From: Chamaelirium japonicum
Lineage: Eukaryota > Streptophyta > Magnoliopsida > Liliales > Melanthiaceae
Length of the DNA stretch: 64,000 nt
NCBI GenBank assembly: GCA_947650365.1
Contig: OX393551.1
Span: 1,446,001-1,510,000, forward strand
Reading direction: 5' to 3'
The translations under genes were made by a program, and so were the position numbers. Shown piece after piece: positions 25,392-40,100 of this stretch (positions are counted from its first letter, which is position 1; the number at the start of each line of letters is the position of its first letter). The notes below the pieces were generated by a model. That model was not told where the DNA came from and ran no database searches. It saw only the letters and a list, made by a program, of their open reading frames with translations.

Positions 25392-28300
25392 CGAATGAAT
25401 TAGAATGGATCTTACGAATGAATTAGAATGGATCGTATGAATGAATTAGAGTGGATCATATGAATGAATTAGAATGGATCGTATGAATGAATTAGAATGG
25501 ATCGTGCTAATGAATTAGAATGGATCGTGCGAATGAATTAGAATGGATCGTACGAATGAATTAGAATGGGTCGTACGAATGAATTAGAATGGATACACGA
25601 TCCAGATCCATTATAATTCATTCGCACAATCTATTCTAATTCATTCGTAGGATCGTGCGAATGAATTAGAATGGATCGTGCGAATGAGTTAGAATGGATC
25701 GTACGAATGAATTAGAATGGATCGTACGAATGAATTAGAATGGATCGTACGAATGAATTAGAAAGGATACATTCGAATTCATTCGTATGATCCATTCTAA
25801 TTCCTTCGTACGATCCATATTCTAATTCATTCGCACGATCCATTCTAATTCATTCGTACGATTCATTCAAATTCAATCCATTCTAATTCATTCGTACGAT
25901 CCATTCTAATTCATTCGTACGATCCATTCTAATTCATTAGTACGATCCATTCTAATTAGAATAGATTGTATGAATTAGAATAGATCGTATGAATGAATTA
26001 GAATAGATCGTACGAATGAATTAGAATGGATTGAATTAGAGTGAATCGTACGAATGATTTAGAATGGATCGTGCGAATGAATTAGAATATGGATCGTACG
26101 AAGGAATTAGAATGGATCGTACGAATGAATTCGAATGTATCCTTTCTAATTCATTCGTACGATCCATTCTAATTCATTCGTACGATCCATTCTAATTCAT
26201 TCGTACGATCCATTCTAACTCATTCGCCGATCCATTCTAATTCATTCGCACGATCCTACGAATGAATTAGAATAGATTGTGCGAATGAATTAGAATGGAT
26301 CTGGATCGTGTATCCATTCTAATTTATTCGTACGACCCATTCTAATTCATTCATACGATCCATTCTAATTCGGTCGTACGATCCATTCTAATTCCTTCGT
26401 ACGATCCATTCTAATTCCTTCGTACGATCCATTCTAATTCATTTATACGATCCATTCTAATTCCTTCGCACGATCCATTCTAATTCATTCGTACGATCCA
26501 TTCTAATTCATTCATATGATCCATTCTAATTCATTCGTATGATCCATTCTAATTCATTCGCACGAATGTATCCATTCTAATTCATTCGTACGATCCATTC
26601 TAATTTATTCGCACAATCTATTCTAATTCATTCGTACGATCCATTCTAATTTATTTGCACGATCCATTCTAATTCATTCATACGATCCATTCTAATTCGT
26701 AGAATGGATCGTACGAATGAATTAGAATGGATACATTCGTGCGAATGAATTAGAATGGATTGTACGAATAAATTAGAATGGATCGTACGAATGAATTAGA
26801 ATATGGATCGTACGAAGGAATTAGAATGGATCGTACGAATGAATTAGAATGGATACATTCGTGCGAAAGAATTAGAATAGATCGTATGAATGAATTAGAA
26901 TGGATCGTACGAAGGAATTAGAATAGATCATACGAAGAAATTAGAATGGATCGTACGAATGAATTAGAATGGATCGTATGAATGAATTAGAATGGATCGT
27001 GCGAATGAATTAAAATGGATCGTACGAAGGAATTAGAATGGATAATGCGAATGAATTAGAATAGATCATACGAATGAATTAGAATGGATCATATGAATGA
27101 ATTAGAATGGATACTTTCGTGCAAAAGAATTAGAATGGATTGTATGAATGAATTAGAATGCACCGTTTGAGTGAATGCGAATGGATCGTGCGAATGAATT
27201 AGAATGGATTGTACGAATGAATTAGAATGGATCGTACGAATGAATTAGAATGGATACATTCGTGCGAATCCATTCTATTTCATTCGTACGATCCATTCTA
27301 ATTCATTTGCACGATCCATTCTAATTCATTCGTACGATCCATTCTAATTCATTCATACGATCCATTCTAATTCATTCGTGCGATCCATTCTAATTCATTC
27401 GCACAATCTATTCTAATTCATTTGAAAAATCCATTCTAATTCATTCGTACGATCCATTCTAATTCATTCGTACGATCTATTCTATTTCATTCGTACAATC
27501 CATTCTTACACAATCGTATGATCCATTCTAATCCATTCGCACAATCTACTCTAATTCATTCGTACGATCCATTCTATTTCATTTGCACGAAGGTATCCAT
27601 TCTAATTCATACAATCCATTCTAATTCATTCATACGATCCAATCTAATTCATTCATACAATCCATTCTAATTCATTCGCACGAATGTAACCATTCTAATT
27701 CATACGTACGATCTATTCTAATTCATTCGTACGATCCATTCTAATTCATTCGCACAATCCATTCTAATTCATTTACACGATCCATTCTAATTCATTCATA
27801 CAATCCATTCTAATTCTTTTGCACGAATGTATCCATTCTAATTCATTACGAATGAGTAAGAATGGATTGTACGAATGAATTAGAATGGATACATTCGTGC
27901 GAATGAATTAGAATGGATCGTACGAATGAATTAGAATGGATCGTACGAAGGAATTAGAATGGATCGTACGAAGGAATTAGAATGGATCGTATGAATGAAT
28001 TAGAATGGATCGTGCGAATGAATTAGAATGGATCGTACGAATGAATTAGAATGGATCGTATGAATGAATTAGAATGGATCGTAGTAATGAATTAGAATGG
28101 ATCCTACGAATGAATTAGAATAGATTGTGCGAATGAATTAGAATGGATCTGGATCGTGTATCCATTCTAATTCATTCGTATGACCCATTCTAATTCATTC
28201 GTACGATCCATTCTAATTCATTCGCACGATCCATTCTAATTCATTCGCACGATCCATTCTAATTCATTCATACAATCCATTCTAATTGATTCATATGATC

Positions 28301-29819
28301 CACTCTAATTCATTCATACGATCCATTCTAATTCATTCGTACGATCCATTCTAATTCATTCGGATCGTGCGAATGAATTAGAATGGATCTTACGAATGAA
28401 TTAGAATGGAACGTATAGATTGTGCGAATTAATTAGAATGGATCGTACGAATGAATTAGATTGGATCGTACGAATGAATTAGAATGGATCGTACGAATGA
28501 GTAAGAATGGATCATACGAATGAAATAGAATGGATCGTATGAATGAATTAGAATGGATACGTGCGAATGAATTAGAATTGATCGTACGAATGAATTAGAA
28601 TAGATTGTGCGAATGAATTAGAATGGATCGTACGAATGAATTGGAATGGATACATTCGTGCGAATGAATTAGAATGGATCGTACGAATGAAATAGAATGG
28701 ATCGTTTGAATGAATTAGAATAGATTGTGCGAATGAATTAGAATGGATCGTACGAATGAATTAGAATGGATCGTGCGAATAAATTAGAATGGATCGTATG
28801 AATGAATTAGAATGGATCATGCGAATGAATTAGAATATAGATCGTACGAATGGATTAGAATAGATTGTGCGAATGAATTAGAATGGATCGTATGAATGAA
28901 TTAGAATGGATCGTACGATCTATTCTAATTCATTCATGCAATCCATTCTAATTCATTCGTACGAAGGAATTACAAAGGATCGTACGAATGAATTAGAATG
29001 GATCGTACGAAGGAATTAGAAAGGATACATTCGAATTCATTCGTACGATCCATTCTAATTCATTCGTACGATCTATATTCTAATTCATTCGCACGATCCA
29101 TTCTAATTCATTCGTACGATCCATTCTAATTCATTCGCACGATCCATTCAAATTCATTCGCACGATCCATTCTAATTCATTCATACAATCCATTCTAATT
29201 CTTTTGCACGAATGTATCCATTCTAATTCATTCGTACGATCCATTATAATTCATTCCTATGATCCATTCTAATTCATTCGCACAATCCATTCTAATTCAT
29301 TCACACTCATACGATCCATTCTAATTCACTCGAACGAATGTATCCGTTTTAATTCATTCGTACGATCCATTCTAATTCATTCGCACAATCTATTCTAATT
29401 CATTCGAACGATCCATTCTAAGTCATTCGTACGATCCATTCTAATTCATTCGTACGATCCATTCTAATTCATTCGCACGATCCATTCTATTTCATTCGTA
29501 CGATCCATTCTAATTCATTCGCACGAATGTATCCATTCCAATTCATTCGTACGATCCATTCTAATTCATTTGCACAATCTATTCTAATTCATTCGTACGA
29601 TCAATTCTAATTCATTCGCACGTATCCATTCTAATTCATTCATACGATCCATTCTATTTCTTTCGTACGATCCATTCTTACTCATTCGTACGATCCATTC
29701 TAATTCATTCGTACGATCCATTCTAATTCATTCGTACGATCCATTCTAATTCATTCGCACAATCTATACGTTCCATTCTAATTCATTCGTAAGATCCATT
29801 CTAATTCATTCGCACGATC
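25392..29819. repeat. Higher-order repeat unit 3 (4428 bp)
   Basis: This unit is colinear with units 1 and 2: GAATTC at 25775, palindrome 25949-25962, GAATTC at 26127, GCGAATCC junction at 27264, CATTACGAATGAG at about 27849 and GAATTC at 29033. It lacks the 328-bp duplication. Its start pattern continues into 29820-30060 as a fragment of a fourth copy, where a GATCT replaces GATCC at the boundary, and then breaks off. Confidence 0.88.
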
Positions 29820-31412
29820 TGAATGAATTAGAATGGATCGTACGAATGAATTAGAATGGATCGTATGAATGAATTAGAGTGGATCATATGAATGAAATAG
29901 AATGGATTGTATGAATGAATTAGAATGGATCGTGCGAATGAATTAGAATGGATCGTGCGAATGAATTAGAATGGATCGTACGAATGAATTAGAATGGGTC
30001 GTACGAATGAATTAGAATGGATACACGATCTAGATCCATTCTAATTCATTCGCACAATCTATTCTAATTCATTCGTAGGATCCATTCTAATTCATTACTA
30101 CGATCCATTCTAATTCATTCATACGATCCATTCTAATTCATTCGTACGATCCATTCTAATTCATTCGCACGATCCATTCTAATTCATTCGTACGATCCAT
30201 TCTAATTCCTTGGTACGATCCATTCTATTTCCTTCGTACGATCCATTCTAATTCATTCGTACGATCCATTCTAATTCATTCGCACGAATGTATCCATTCT
30301 AATTCATTCGTACAATCCATTCTTACTCATTCGTAATGAATTAGAATGGATACATTCGTGCAAAAGAATTAGAATGGATTGTATAAATGAATTAGAATGG
30401 ATCGTGCCAATGAATTAGAATGGATTGTGCGAATGAATTAGAATGGATCGTACGAATGAATTAGTATAGATCGTACGTATGAATTAGAATGGATACATTC
30501 GTGCGAATGAATTAGAATGGATCGTATGAATGAATTAGATTGGATCGTATGAATGAATTAAAATGGATTGTATGAATTAGAATGGATACCTTCGTGCAAA
30601 TGAAATAGAATGGATCGTACGAATGAATTAGAGTAGATTGTGCGAATGGATTAGAATGGATCATATGATTGAGTAAGAATGGATTGTACGAATGAAATAG
30701 AATAGATCGTACGAATGAATTAGAATGGATCGTATGAATGAATTAGAATGGATCGTTCGAATGAATTAGAATAGATTGTGCGAATGAATTAGAATGGATC
30801 GTGCGAATGAATTAGAATGGATCGTACGAATGAAATAGAATGGATTCGCACTAATGTATCTATTCTAATTCATTCGTACGATCCATTCTAATTCATTCGT
30901 ACAATCCATTCTAATTCATTCGCACGATCCATTCGCATTCACTCAAACGATCCATTCTAATTCATTCATACAATCCATTCAAATTCTTTTGCACGAATGT
31001 ATCCATTCTAATTCATTCGTACGATCCATTCTAATTCATTCGTATGATCTATTCTAATTTATTCGCATGATCCATTCTTATTCCTTCGTATGATCTATTT
31101 TAATTCATTCGCACGATCCAATCTAATTCATTCATACGATCCAGTCTAATTCATTCGTACGATCCATTCTAATTTCTTCGTATGATCTATTCAAATTCCT
31201 TCGTACGATCCATTCTAATTCATTCATACGATCTATTCTAATTCTTTCGCCCGAATGTATCCATTCTAATTCATTCGTACGATCCATTCTAATTCCTTCG
31301 TACTATCCATATTCTAATTCATTCGTATGATCCATTCTAATTTATTCGTACAATCCATTCTAATTCATTCGCACGAATGTATCCATTCTAATTCATTTGT
31401 ACGAACCATTCT
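29820..31412. repeat. Satellite, end of higher-order series and mixed blocks
   Basis: Orientation is '+' 29820-30029, '-' 30030-30335, '+' 30336-30847 and '-' 30848-31412. The first about 240 bp repeat the start of units 1-3, including the ACACGATC-AGATCC switch. After CATTCGTAGGATCC the order changes, so this is where the series of about 4.5-kb units is interrupted. A GGATTCGC junction lies at 30842, with CCATTCGCATTCACTC following it. Confidence 0.8.
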
Positions 31413-32152
31413 ACGAATTAGAATGGAACGTATGAATGAATTATAATGGATCGTGCGAATAAATTAGAATGGATCGTATGAATGAATTAGAATAGATTGT
31501 GCGAATGAATTAGAATGGATCGTACGAATGAATTAGAATGGATACATTCGTGCGAATGAATTAGAATGGATCATACGAATGAATTAGAATGGATCATATG
31601 AATGAATTAGAATGGATTGTACGAATGAATTAGAATGGATACATTCATGCGAATGAATTAGAATGGATCATACGAATGAATTAGAATGGATTCATTCGTG
31701 CGAATGAATTAGAATGGATCGTACGAATGAGTAAGAATGGATCGTACGAATGAATTAGAATGGATTGAATTAGAATGAATCGTACGAATGAATTAGAATG
31801 GATCGTACGAATCAATTAGAATGGATCGTACGAATGAAATAGAATGGATTGTATGAATGAATTAGAATGGATCGTGCGAATGAATTAGAATGGATCGTAC
31901 GAATGAATTAGAATAGATTGTGCAAATGAATTAGAATGGATCGTGCGAATGAATTAGAATGGATCGTACGAATGAATTAGAATAGATTGTGCGAATGAAT
32001 TAGAATGGATCGTACGAATGAATTAGAATGGATCGTACGAAAGAATTAGAATGGATACATTCGTACGAATGAAATAGAATGGATTGTACGAATGAGATAG
32101 AATGGATCGTGCGAATGGATTAGAATAGATTGTACGAATGAATTAGAATGGA
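31413..32152 (+). repeat. Satellite block, plus orientation
   Basis: This is a plus-orientation block between the switch CCATTCTACGAATTAG (near 31413) and GGATTCATTCTAATTC (near 32153). It resembles about 4.53-5.0 kb, sharing a similar left junction (CATTCTACAAATTAG there) and the same run of variants (CATATGAATG, ATACATTCATG, ATTCATTCGTGCG, GATTGAATTAG). Confidence 0.82.
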
Positions 32153-34843
32153 TTCATTCTAATTCATTCGTACGATCCATTCTATCTCATTCGTACAATC
32201 CATTCTATCTCATTCGCACAATCTATACTAATTCATTCATACGATCCATTCTAATTTATTCGCACGATCCATTCTAATTCATTCATACGATCCATTCTAA
32301 TTCATTCGTACGATCCATTCTAATTCATTCGTACGATCCATTCTAATTCATTCGTACGATCCATTCTAATTCATTAATACGATCCAATCTAATTAATTCA
32401 TACGATCCATTCTAATTCATTCGTACGATCCATTCTAATTCATTCGCACGATCCATTCTAATTCATTCGCACGATCATTTCTAATTCATTCATACGATCC
32501 ATTCTAATTCATTCGTACGATCCATTCTAATTCATTCGCACGATCAATTGTAATTCATTCATACGATCCAATCTAATTCATTCGTACGATCCATTCTAAT
32601 TCTAATTCATTCGTACAATCCATTCTAATTCATTTGTACGAATGTATTAGAATGGACCGTACGAATGAGTAAGAATGGATCGTAGGAATGAATTAGAATG
32701 GATTGAATTAGAATGAATCGTACGAATGAATTAGAATGGATCGTACGAATGAATTAGAATGGATCGTACGATTGAATTATAATGGATTGAATTAGAATGA
32801 ATCGTACGAATGAATTAGAATGAATCATATCGTACGAATGAATTAGAATAGATCATACGAAGGAATTAGAATGGATCGTACGAATGAAATAGAATGGATC
32901 GTACGAATGAATTAGAATGGATCGTACGAAGGAATTAGAATGGATCAAACGAAGGAATTAGAATGGATCATACCGTACGAATGAATTAGAATGGATCGTA
33001 TGAATGAATTAGAATGGATCGTACGAATGAATTAGAATGGATCGTACGAATGAATTAGAATGGATCGTACGAATGAATTAGAATAGATTGTGCGAATGAA
33101 TTAGAATGGATCGTACGAATGAATTAGAATGGATCGTACGAATGAATTAGAATGGATCGTATGAATGAATTAGAATGGATCGTGCGAATGAATTAGAATG
33201 GATCGTACGAATGAAATAGAATGGATTCGCACGAATGTATCCATTCTAATTCATTCGTACGATCCATTGTAATTCATTCGTACAATCCATTCTAATTCAT
33301 TCGCACGATCCATTCGCGCGAATGAATTAGAATGGATCGTACGAATGAGTAAGAATGGATCGTGCGAATGAATTAGAATGGATCATATGAATGAATTAGA
33401 ATGGATCGTATGAATGAATTAGAATGGATCGTGCGAATAAATTAGAATGGATCGTATGAATGAATTAGAATAGATTGTGCGAATGAATTAGAATGGATCG
33501 TACGAATGAATTAGAATGGATACATTTGTGCGAATGAATTAGAATGGATCGTATGAATGAATTAGAATCGATCGTACGAATGAATTAGAATGGATCATGC
33601 TAATGAATTAGAATGGATTATATTAGACTGAATCGTACGAATGAGTAAGAATGGATCCATTCTATTTCATTCGTACGATCCATTCTAATTCATTCATAAA
33701 ATCCTTTCTAATTCCTTCGTACGAATGAATTAGAATGGATTGCATGAATGAATTAGAATAGATCGTACGAATGAATTAGAATGGATCGTACGAAATGTAT
33801 CTATTCTAATTCATTCGTACGATCCATTCTAATTCATTCGTATGATCCATTCTTACTCATTCGTACTATCCATTCTAATTCATTCATACGATCTATTCTA
33901 CGATCCATTCTAATTCAATCGTACGTTCCATTCTAATTCATTCGTACGATCCATTCAAATTCATTAATACGACCTATTCTAATTCATTCGCACGATCCAT
34001 TCTAATTCATTCGTACGATCCATTCTAATTCATTCGTACGATCCATTCTAATTCATTCGCACGAATGAATCCATTCTAATTCATTCGTATGATCCATTCT
34101 AGTTCATTCGTATGATCCATTCTAATTCATTCGCATGAATGTATATATTCTAATTCATTCACACGATCCATTCTAATTCATTCACACGATCCATTCTAAT
34201 TCATTCATACAATCCATTCTAATACTTTTGCACGAATGTATCCATTCTAATTCATTCGTACGATCCATTCTAATTCATTCGTACGATCCATTATAATTCA
34301 TTCGCACAATCCATTCTAATTAATTCACACTCATACGATCCATTCTAATTCATTCGCACGAATGTATCCGTTCTAATTCATTCGTACGATCCATTCTAAT
34401 TCATTCGCACAATCTATTCTAATTCATTCGAACGATCCATTCTAAGTCATTCGTACGATCCATTCTAATTCATTCGTACGATCCATTCTAATTCATTCGC
34501 ACGATCCATTCTATTTCATTCATACGATCCATTCTAATTCATTCGCACGAATGTATCCATTCCAATTCATTTGTACGATCCATTCTAATTCATTCGCACA
34601 ATCTATTGTAATTCATTCGTACGATCAATTCTAATTCATTCGCACGTATCCATTCTAATTCATTCATACGATCCATTCTATTTCATTCATCTGATCCATT
34701 CTTACTCATTCGTACGATCCATTCTAATTCATTCGTACGATCCATTCTAATTCATTCGTACGATCCATTCTAATTCATTCGCACAATCTATACGTTCCAT
34801 TCTAATTCATTCGTAAGATCCATCCTAATTCATTAGCACGATC
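32153..34843. repeat. Satellite segment, copy A of a ~2.4-kb dispersed duplication
   Basis: Orientation is '-' to 32640, '+' to 33225, '-' to 33316, '+' to 33655, '-' to 33722, '+' to 33795 and '-' to 34843. From about 32150 to 34545 every switch is shared with about 55925-58322 at an offset of 23.78-23.80 kb, including the GGATTCGC junction (33223/57023), CATTCGCGCGAATG (33316/57116), GGATCC (33653/57453) and CACACTCATACG (34327/58103). The copies differ by point changes and indels of about a monomer. The right end (34.3-34.84 kb) also matches the ends of units 2 and 3. Confidence 0.85.
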
Positions 34844-36330
34844 CGAATGAATTAGAATGGATCGTACGAATGAATTAGAATGGATCGTATGAATGAATTA
34901 GAGTGGATAATATGAATGAATTAGAATGGATCGTATGAGTGAATTAGAATGGATACGAAGGAATTAGAATGGATCGTACGAAGGAATTAGAATGGAGAAT
35001 GGATCGTGCGAATGAATTAGAATGGATCGTGCGATAAGAATGGATCGTACGGATAAATGAATTTGGATCGTGCTAATGGATTAGAATGGATTGTACGAAT
35101 GAATTAGAATGGATCGTACGAATGAGTAAGAATGGATCGTACGAATGAAATATAATGGATCGTATGAATGAATTAGATTGGATCGTGCAAATGAATTAGA
35201 ATGGATCGTACGAATGAATTAGAATGGATACATTCGTGCGAATGAATTAGAATGGATCATACAAAGGAATTAGAATGGATCGTACGAATGAATTAGAATG
35301 GATCGTACGAATGAATTAGAATGGATACATTCGTGCGAATGAATTAGAATGGATCATACGAATGAATTAGAGTTGATACATTCGTGTGAATGAATTAAAA
35401 TGGATAATACGAATGAGTAAGAATGGATCGTAGAATTAGAATGGATCGTATGAATGAATTAGAATGGATACATACGAATGAATTAGAATGGATCGTATGA
35501 ATGAATTAGAATGGATCGTGCGAATGAATTAGAATGGATCGTACGAATGAAATAGAATGGATCGTATGAATGAATTAGAATAGATTGTGCGAATGGATTA
35601 GAATGGATCATACGATTGAGTAAGAATGGATTGTACGAATGAAATAGAATAGATCGTACGAATGAATTAGAATGGATCGTATGAATGAATTAGAATGTAT
35701 TGTGCGAATGAATTAGAATGGATCGTACGAATGAATTAGAATGGATCGTAGTTATGAATTAGAATGGATCCTACGAATGAATTAGAATAGATTGTGCGAA
35801 TGAATTAGAATGGATCTGGATCGTGTATCCATTCTAATTCATTCGTACGACCCATTCTAATTTATTCGCACGATCCATTCTAATTCATTCGTACGATCTA
35901 ATCTATTTCATTCGTACAATCCATTCTAATTCATTCATACGATCCAATCTAATTTATTCATACGATCCATTCTAATTCATTCGTACGATCTATTCTATTT
36001 CATTCATACGATCCATTCTAATTCGTTTGTACGATCCTTTCTAATTCCTTCGTATGATCCATTCTATTTTATTCGTATGACCCATTCTAATTCATAAGTA
36101 GGATCCATTCTAATTCATTCAAACGATCCATTCTAATTCATTCGTACGATCCATTCTGATTCATTCGTACGATCCATTCTAATTCATTCATACGATCCAA
36201 TCTAATTAATTCTTACGATCCATTCTAATTCATTTGTACAATCCATTCTAATTCATTCGCACGATCCATTCTAATTCATTCGTACGATTCATTCTAATTC
36301 AATCCATTCTAATTCATTCGTACGATCCAT
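34844..36330. repeat. Satellite blocks, plus then minus
   Basis: Orientation is '+' 34844-35824 and '-' 35825-36330. It opens with the GATCCGAATG switch and about 90 bp of the higher-order unit start, then diverges. Around 35037 the order GCGATAAGAATGG and AATGAATTTGGATCGTGC resembles 9.55-9.62 kb. The 35340-35480 stretch (GAGTTGATACATTCG, GATAATACG, CGTAGAATTAG) recurs near 61440-61560. Confidence 0.8.
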
Positions 36331-38165
36331 TGATACATTCGTGCGAATGAATTAGAATGGATCGTATGAATGAATTAGAGTGGATACATTCGTACAAATG
36401 AATTAGAATGGATCGTACGAATGAATTAGAATGGATACATTCGTGCGAATGAATTAGAATGGATCATATGAATGAATTAGAATGGATCGTTTGAGTGAAT
36501 TAGAATAGATTGTGCGAATGAATTAGAATGGATCGTACGAATGAATTAGAATGGATCGTGCGAATAAATTAGAATGGATCGTATGAATGAATTAGAATGG
36601 ATCGTGCGAATGAATTAGAATATAGATCGTACGAATGAATTAGAATGGATCATACGAATGAATTCGAATGTATCCTTTCTAATTCATTCGTACGATCCAT
36701 TCTAATTCATTCGTACGATCCATTCTAATTCATTCGCACGATCCATTCTAATTCATTCGCACGATCCATTCTAATTTATTCGCACGATCCATTCTAATTC
36801 ATTCATACGATCCATTCTAATTTATTCGATCGAATGTATCCATTCTAATTCATTCGTTCGATTCATTCTAATTCATTCGTACGATCCATTCTAATTCATT
36901 CGCACGATCCATTCTAATTCATGCATACGATCCAATCTAATTCATTCATACGATCCATTCTAATTCATTCGCACGAATGTATCCATTCTAATTCATTCGT
37001 ACATGTATAAATGAATTAGAATGGATCGTACGAATGAATTAGAGTTGATACATTCATACGAATGAATTAGAATGGATCGTATGAATGAATTAGAATCGAT
37101 CGTACGAATGAATTAGAATGGATACCTTCGTGCAAATGGATTAGAATGGATCGTACGAATGAGTAAGAATGGATCGTACGAATGAAATAGAATGGATCGT
37201 ATGAATGAATTAGAATGGATCGTGCGAATGAATTAGAATGGATCGTACGAATGAAATAGAATGGATTCGCACGAATGTATCCATTCTAATTCATTCTTAC
37301 GATCCATTCTAATTCATTCGTACAATCCATTCTAATTCATTCGCACGATCCATTCGCATTCACTCAAACGACCCATTCTAATTCATAAGTACGATCCATT
37401 CTAATTCATTCATACGATCCATTCTAATTCATTCATATGATCCACTCTAATTCATTCATACGATCCATTCTAATTCATTCGCACGATCCATTCTAATTCA
37501 TTCATACGATCCATTCTAATTCATTCGTACGATCCATTCTAATTCATTCGTACGATCCATTCTAATTCATTCGCACAATCTATTCTAATTCATTCGTACG
37601 ATCCATTCTAATTCATTCGCACGATCCATTCTAATTCATTCATACGATCCATTCTATTTCATTCGTACGACCCATTCTTACTCATTCGTACGATCCATTC
37701 TAATTCATTTGCACGAAGGTATCCATTCTAATTCATTCGTACTATCCATTCTAATTCCTTCGTACGATCCATTCTAATTCCTTCGTACGATCCATTCTAA
37801 TTCATTCGTACGATCCATTCTAATTCCTTCGTATGATCCATTCTAATTGATTCTTAGGTATGATTCATTCTAATTCATTCGTACGATTCATTCTAATTCA
37901 ATCCATTCTAATTCATTCGTACGATCCATTCTAATTCATTCATACGATCCATTCTAATTCATTCGTACGATTCATTCTAATTCAATCCATTCTAATTCAT
38001 TCGTACGATCCATTCTTACTCATTCGTACTATCCATTCTAATTCCTTCGTTCGATCCATTCTAATTCATTCGCACGATCCATTCTAATTCATTCATACGA
38101 TCCATTCTAATTCATTCGTACGATCCATTCTAATTCATTCGTACAATCTATTCTAATTCATTCGT
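36331..38165. repeat. Satellite blocks, mixed orientation
   Basis: Orientation is '+' 36331-36662, '-' to 37003, '+' to 37266 and '-' to 38165. Junctions are CCATTGATACATTCG near 36331 (also at 48188), GAATTC at 36660-36665, TACATGTA at 37000-37007 and GGATTCGC at 37263. No other element is seen. Confidence 0.82.
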
Positions 38166-39560
38166 GCGAATGAATTAGAATGGATCGTACGAATGAATTA
38201 GAATGGATCGTACGAATGAATTAGAATGGATTGTGCGAATGAATTAGAATGGATCGTACGAATGAATTAGAATGGATCGTACGAATGAATTAGAATGGAT
38301 CGTACGAATGAGTAAGAATGGATCGTACGAATGAATTAGAATGGATCGTACGAATGAATTTGAATGGTTCGAATTAGAATTGATCGTACGAATGAATTAG
38401 AATGGATACATTCGTGCGAATCCATTCTATTTCATTCGTACGATCCATTCTAATTCATTCGCACGATCCATTCTAATTCATTCATACGATCCATTCTAAT
38501 TCATTCGTACGATCCATTCTAATTCATTCGAGCGATCCATTCTAATTCATTCATACGATCCATTCTAATTTATTCGCACGATCCATTCTATCTCATTCGT
38601 ACAATCCATTCTATTTCATTCGTACGAATGTATCCATTCTAATTCATTCGTACGATCCATTCTAATTCATTCGTACGATCCATTCTAATTCATTCGCACA
38701 ATCTATTCTAATTCATTAGTACGATCAATTCTAATTCATTCGTACGATCCATTCTAATTCATTAGCACGATCCATTCTAATTCATTCGCACAATCTATTC
38801 TAATTCATTCATACGATCCATTCTAATTCATTCGTACGATCCATTCTAATTCATTCGCACAATGGATTCTAATTCATTCGTACGATCCATTCTAATTCAT
38901 TCGCACAATCCACTCTATTTCATTCGTACGATTCATTCTTATTCATTCGTACGATCCATTCGTATCCATTCTAATTCATTCGTACGATCCATTCTATTTC
39001 ATTCGTACGATCCATTCTAATTCATACGATCCATTCTATTTCATTCATACGATCCATTTTAATTCATTCGCACGATCCATTCTAATTCATTCATACGATC
39101 CATTCTAATTCATTCGCACGATCCATTCTAATTCATTCGTACGATCCATTCTAATTCATTTATACGATCCAATCTAATTCATTCATACAATCCATTCTAA
39201 TTCATTTGCGTACGAATGTAATAGAATGGATTGTACGAATGAGATAGAATGGATCGTGCGAATAAATTAGAATGGATCGTATGAATGAATTAGAATGGAT
39301 CGCACGAATGAATTAGAATGGATCGTACGAATGAATTAGAATAGATCGTATGAATGAATTAGAATGGATCGTGCGAATGAATTAGAATGGATCGTACGAA
39401 TGAAATAGAATGGATTCGCATGAATGTATCCATTCTAATTCATTCGTACGATCCATTCTAATTCGAACCATTCTAATTCATTCGTACGATCCATTCTAAT
39501 TTATTCGCACGATCCATTCTAATTCATTCGTACGATCAATTCTATTTCATTCGTACAATC
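38166..39560. repeat. Satellite blocks flanking the solo LTR on the left
   Basis: Orientation is '+' 38166-38417, '-' to 39211, '+' to 39415 and '-' to 39560. Junctions are GCGAATCC at 38416 and GGATTCGC at 39412. The last about 75 bp before the LTR match the satellite just before 18300, 22744 and 27500, which fixes the insertion point relative to the higher-order units. Confidence 0.83.
39556..39560 (+). repeat. Target-site duplication, left copy (CAATC)
   Basis: CAATC directly precedes the LTR and is identical to the 5 bp after it. Five-base duplications are usual for LTR-retrotransposon integrases. In the uninterrupted paralogues CAATC occurs once at this point. Confidence 0.93.
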
Positions 39561-39569
39561 TGTTGGGGG
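39561..39569 (+). repeat. LTR terminal inverted repeat, left (TGTTGGGGG)
   Basis: This is nine bases perfectly inverse to 40579-40587. LTR ends are the integrase recognition sites. Nine perfect bases is longer than the minimal TG/CA and helps fix both boundaries. Confidence 0.92.
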
Positions 39570-39756
39570 ATTTTTCCGCTGGTCCTTACGAGCCACCTGC
39601 AAGACAAAGAAAAGAGAACGTGAGAACGGCTGGCTCCCTTAGGAGCGCAGACCCTCCGACGCTCAAGTCAGTTCCGGTAGCACAACGGAGAGCTGTTGTA
39701 TACCAAAGTGGTAGGGAAAGGGATTTCGAACCTGTACTATGGAGCCTGGGGGTGAG

Positions 39757-39768
39757 CATTTATAGCAA
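39757..39768 (+). promoter_or_regulatory. Possible LTR TATA box (ATTTATAG)
   Basis: CATTTATAGCAA lies about 200 bp into the LTR, after GGAGCCTGGGGGTGAG. It is the only AT-rich TATA-like stretch in the GC-rich LTR and is placed as expected for a U3 promoter. The match is by eye, so this is tentative. If real, the element was read on the '+' strand. Confidence 0.45.
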
Positions 39769-40100
39769 TAGGCGGCCTACCGTGGCCCGACATGTGGAGA
39801 TTCTTCCAGAGCCTTCTAGACCCCCACGATCTGGCTCGCGTGGGTCTGGCAGTCCTTGGTACTTGCGCCCTGACATTCTGTCGTCAAGCCTGCCAGGCGG
39901 TTTGAGTGGGGGAGAGCATCTTTCTTGTCGTGGCCAGGTAGCTATTCTGGAATGTTCAAGTCTGGGCGATCTCAGGGAGGAAGCAAAGGCGAGCTCGCCC
40001 GGCACTGTTCCGTCCTTCTGTCCATATCTATCAAGAGTTGGACCTTGCGGGAGCAACCTCTTCGATAAACAGGGGTCGGGGCGAGCTTAGGCGAGCTCTG

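Noticed and set aside
39760-40056. 98-codon minus-strand frame in the LTR
   Set aside because: It is a shadow frame in GC-rich LTR sequence with no recognisable motif.
39563-40090. 175-codon plus-strand frame in the GC-rich island
   Set aside because: It starts at TTG two bases inside the LTR end and shows no domain. It overlaps the LTR promoter region, and LTRs do not normally encode proteins.
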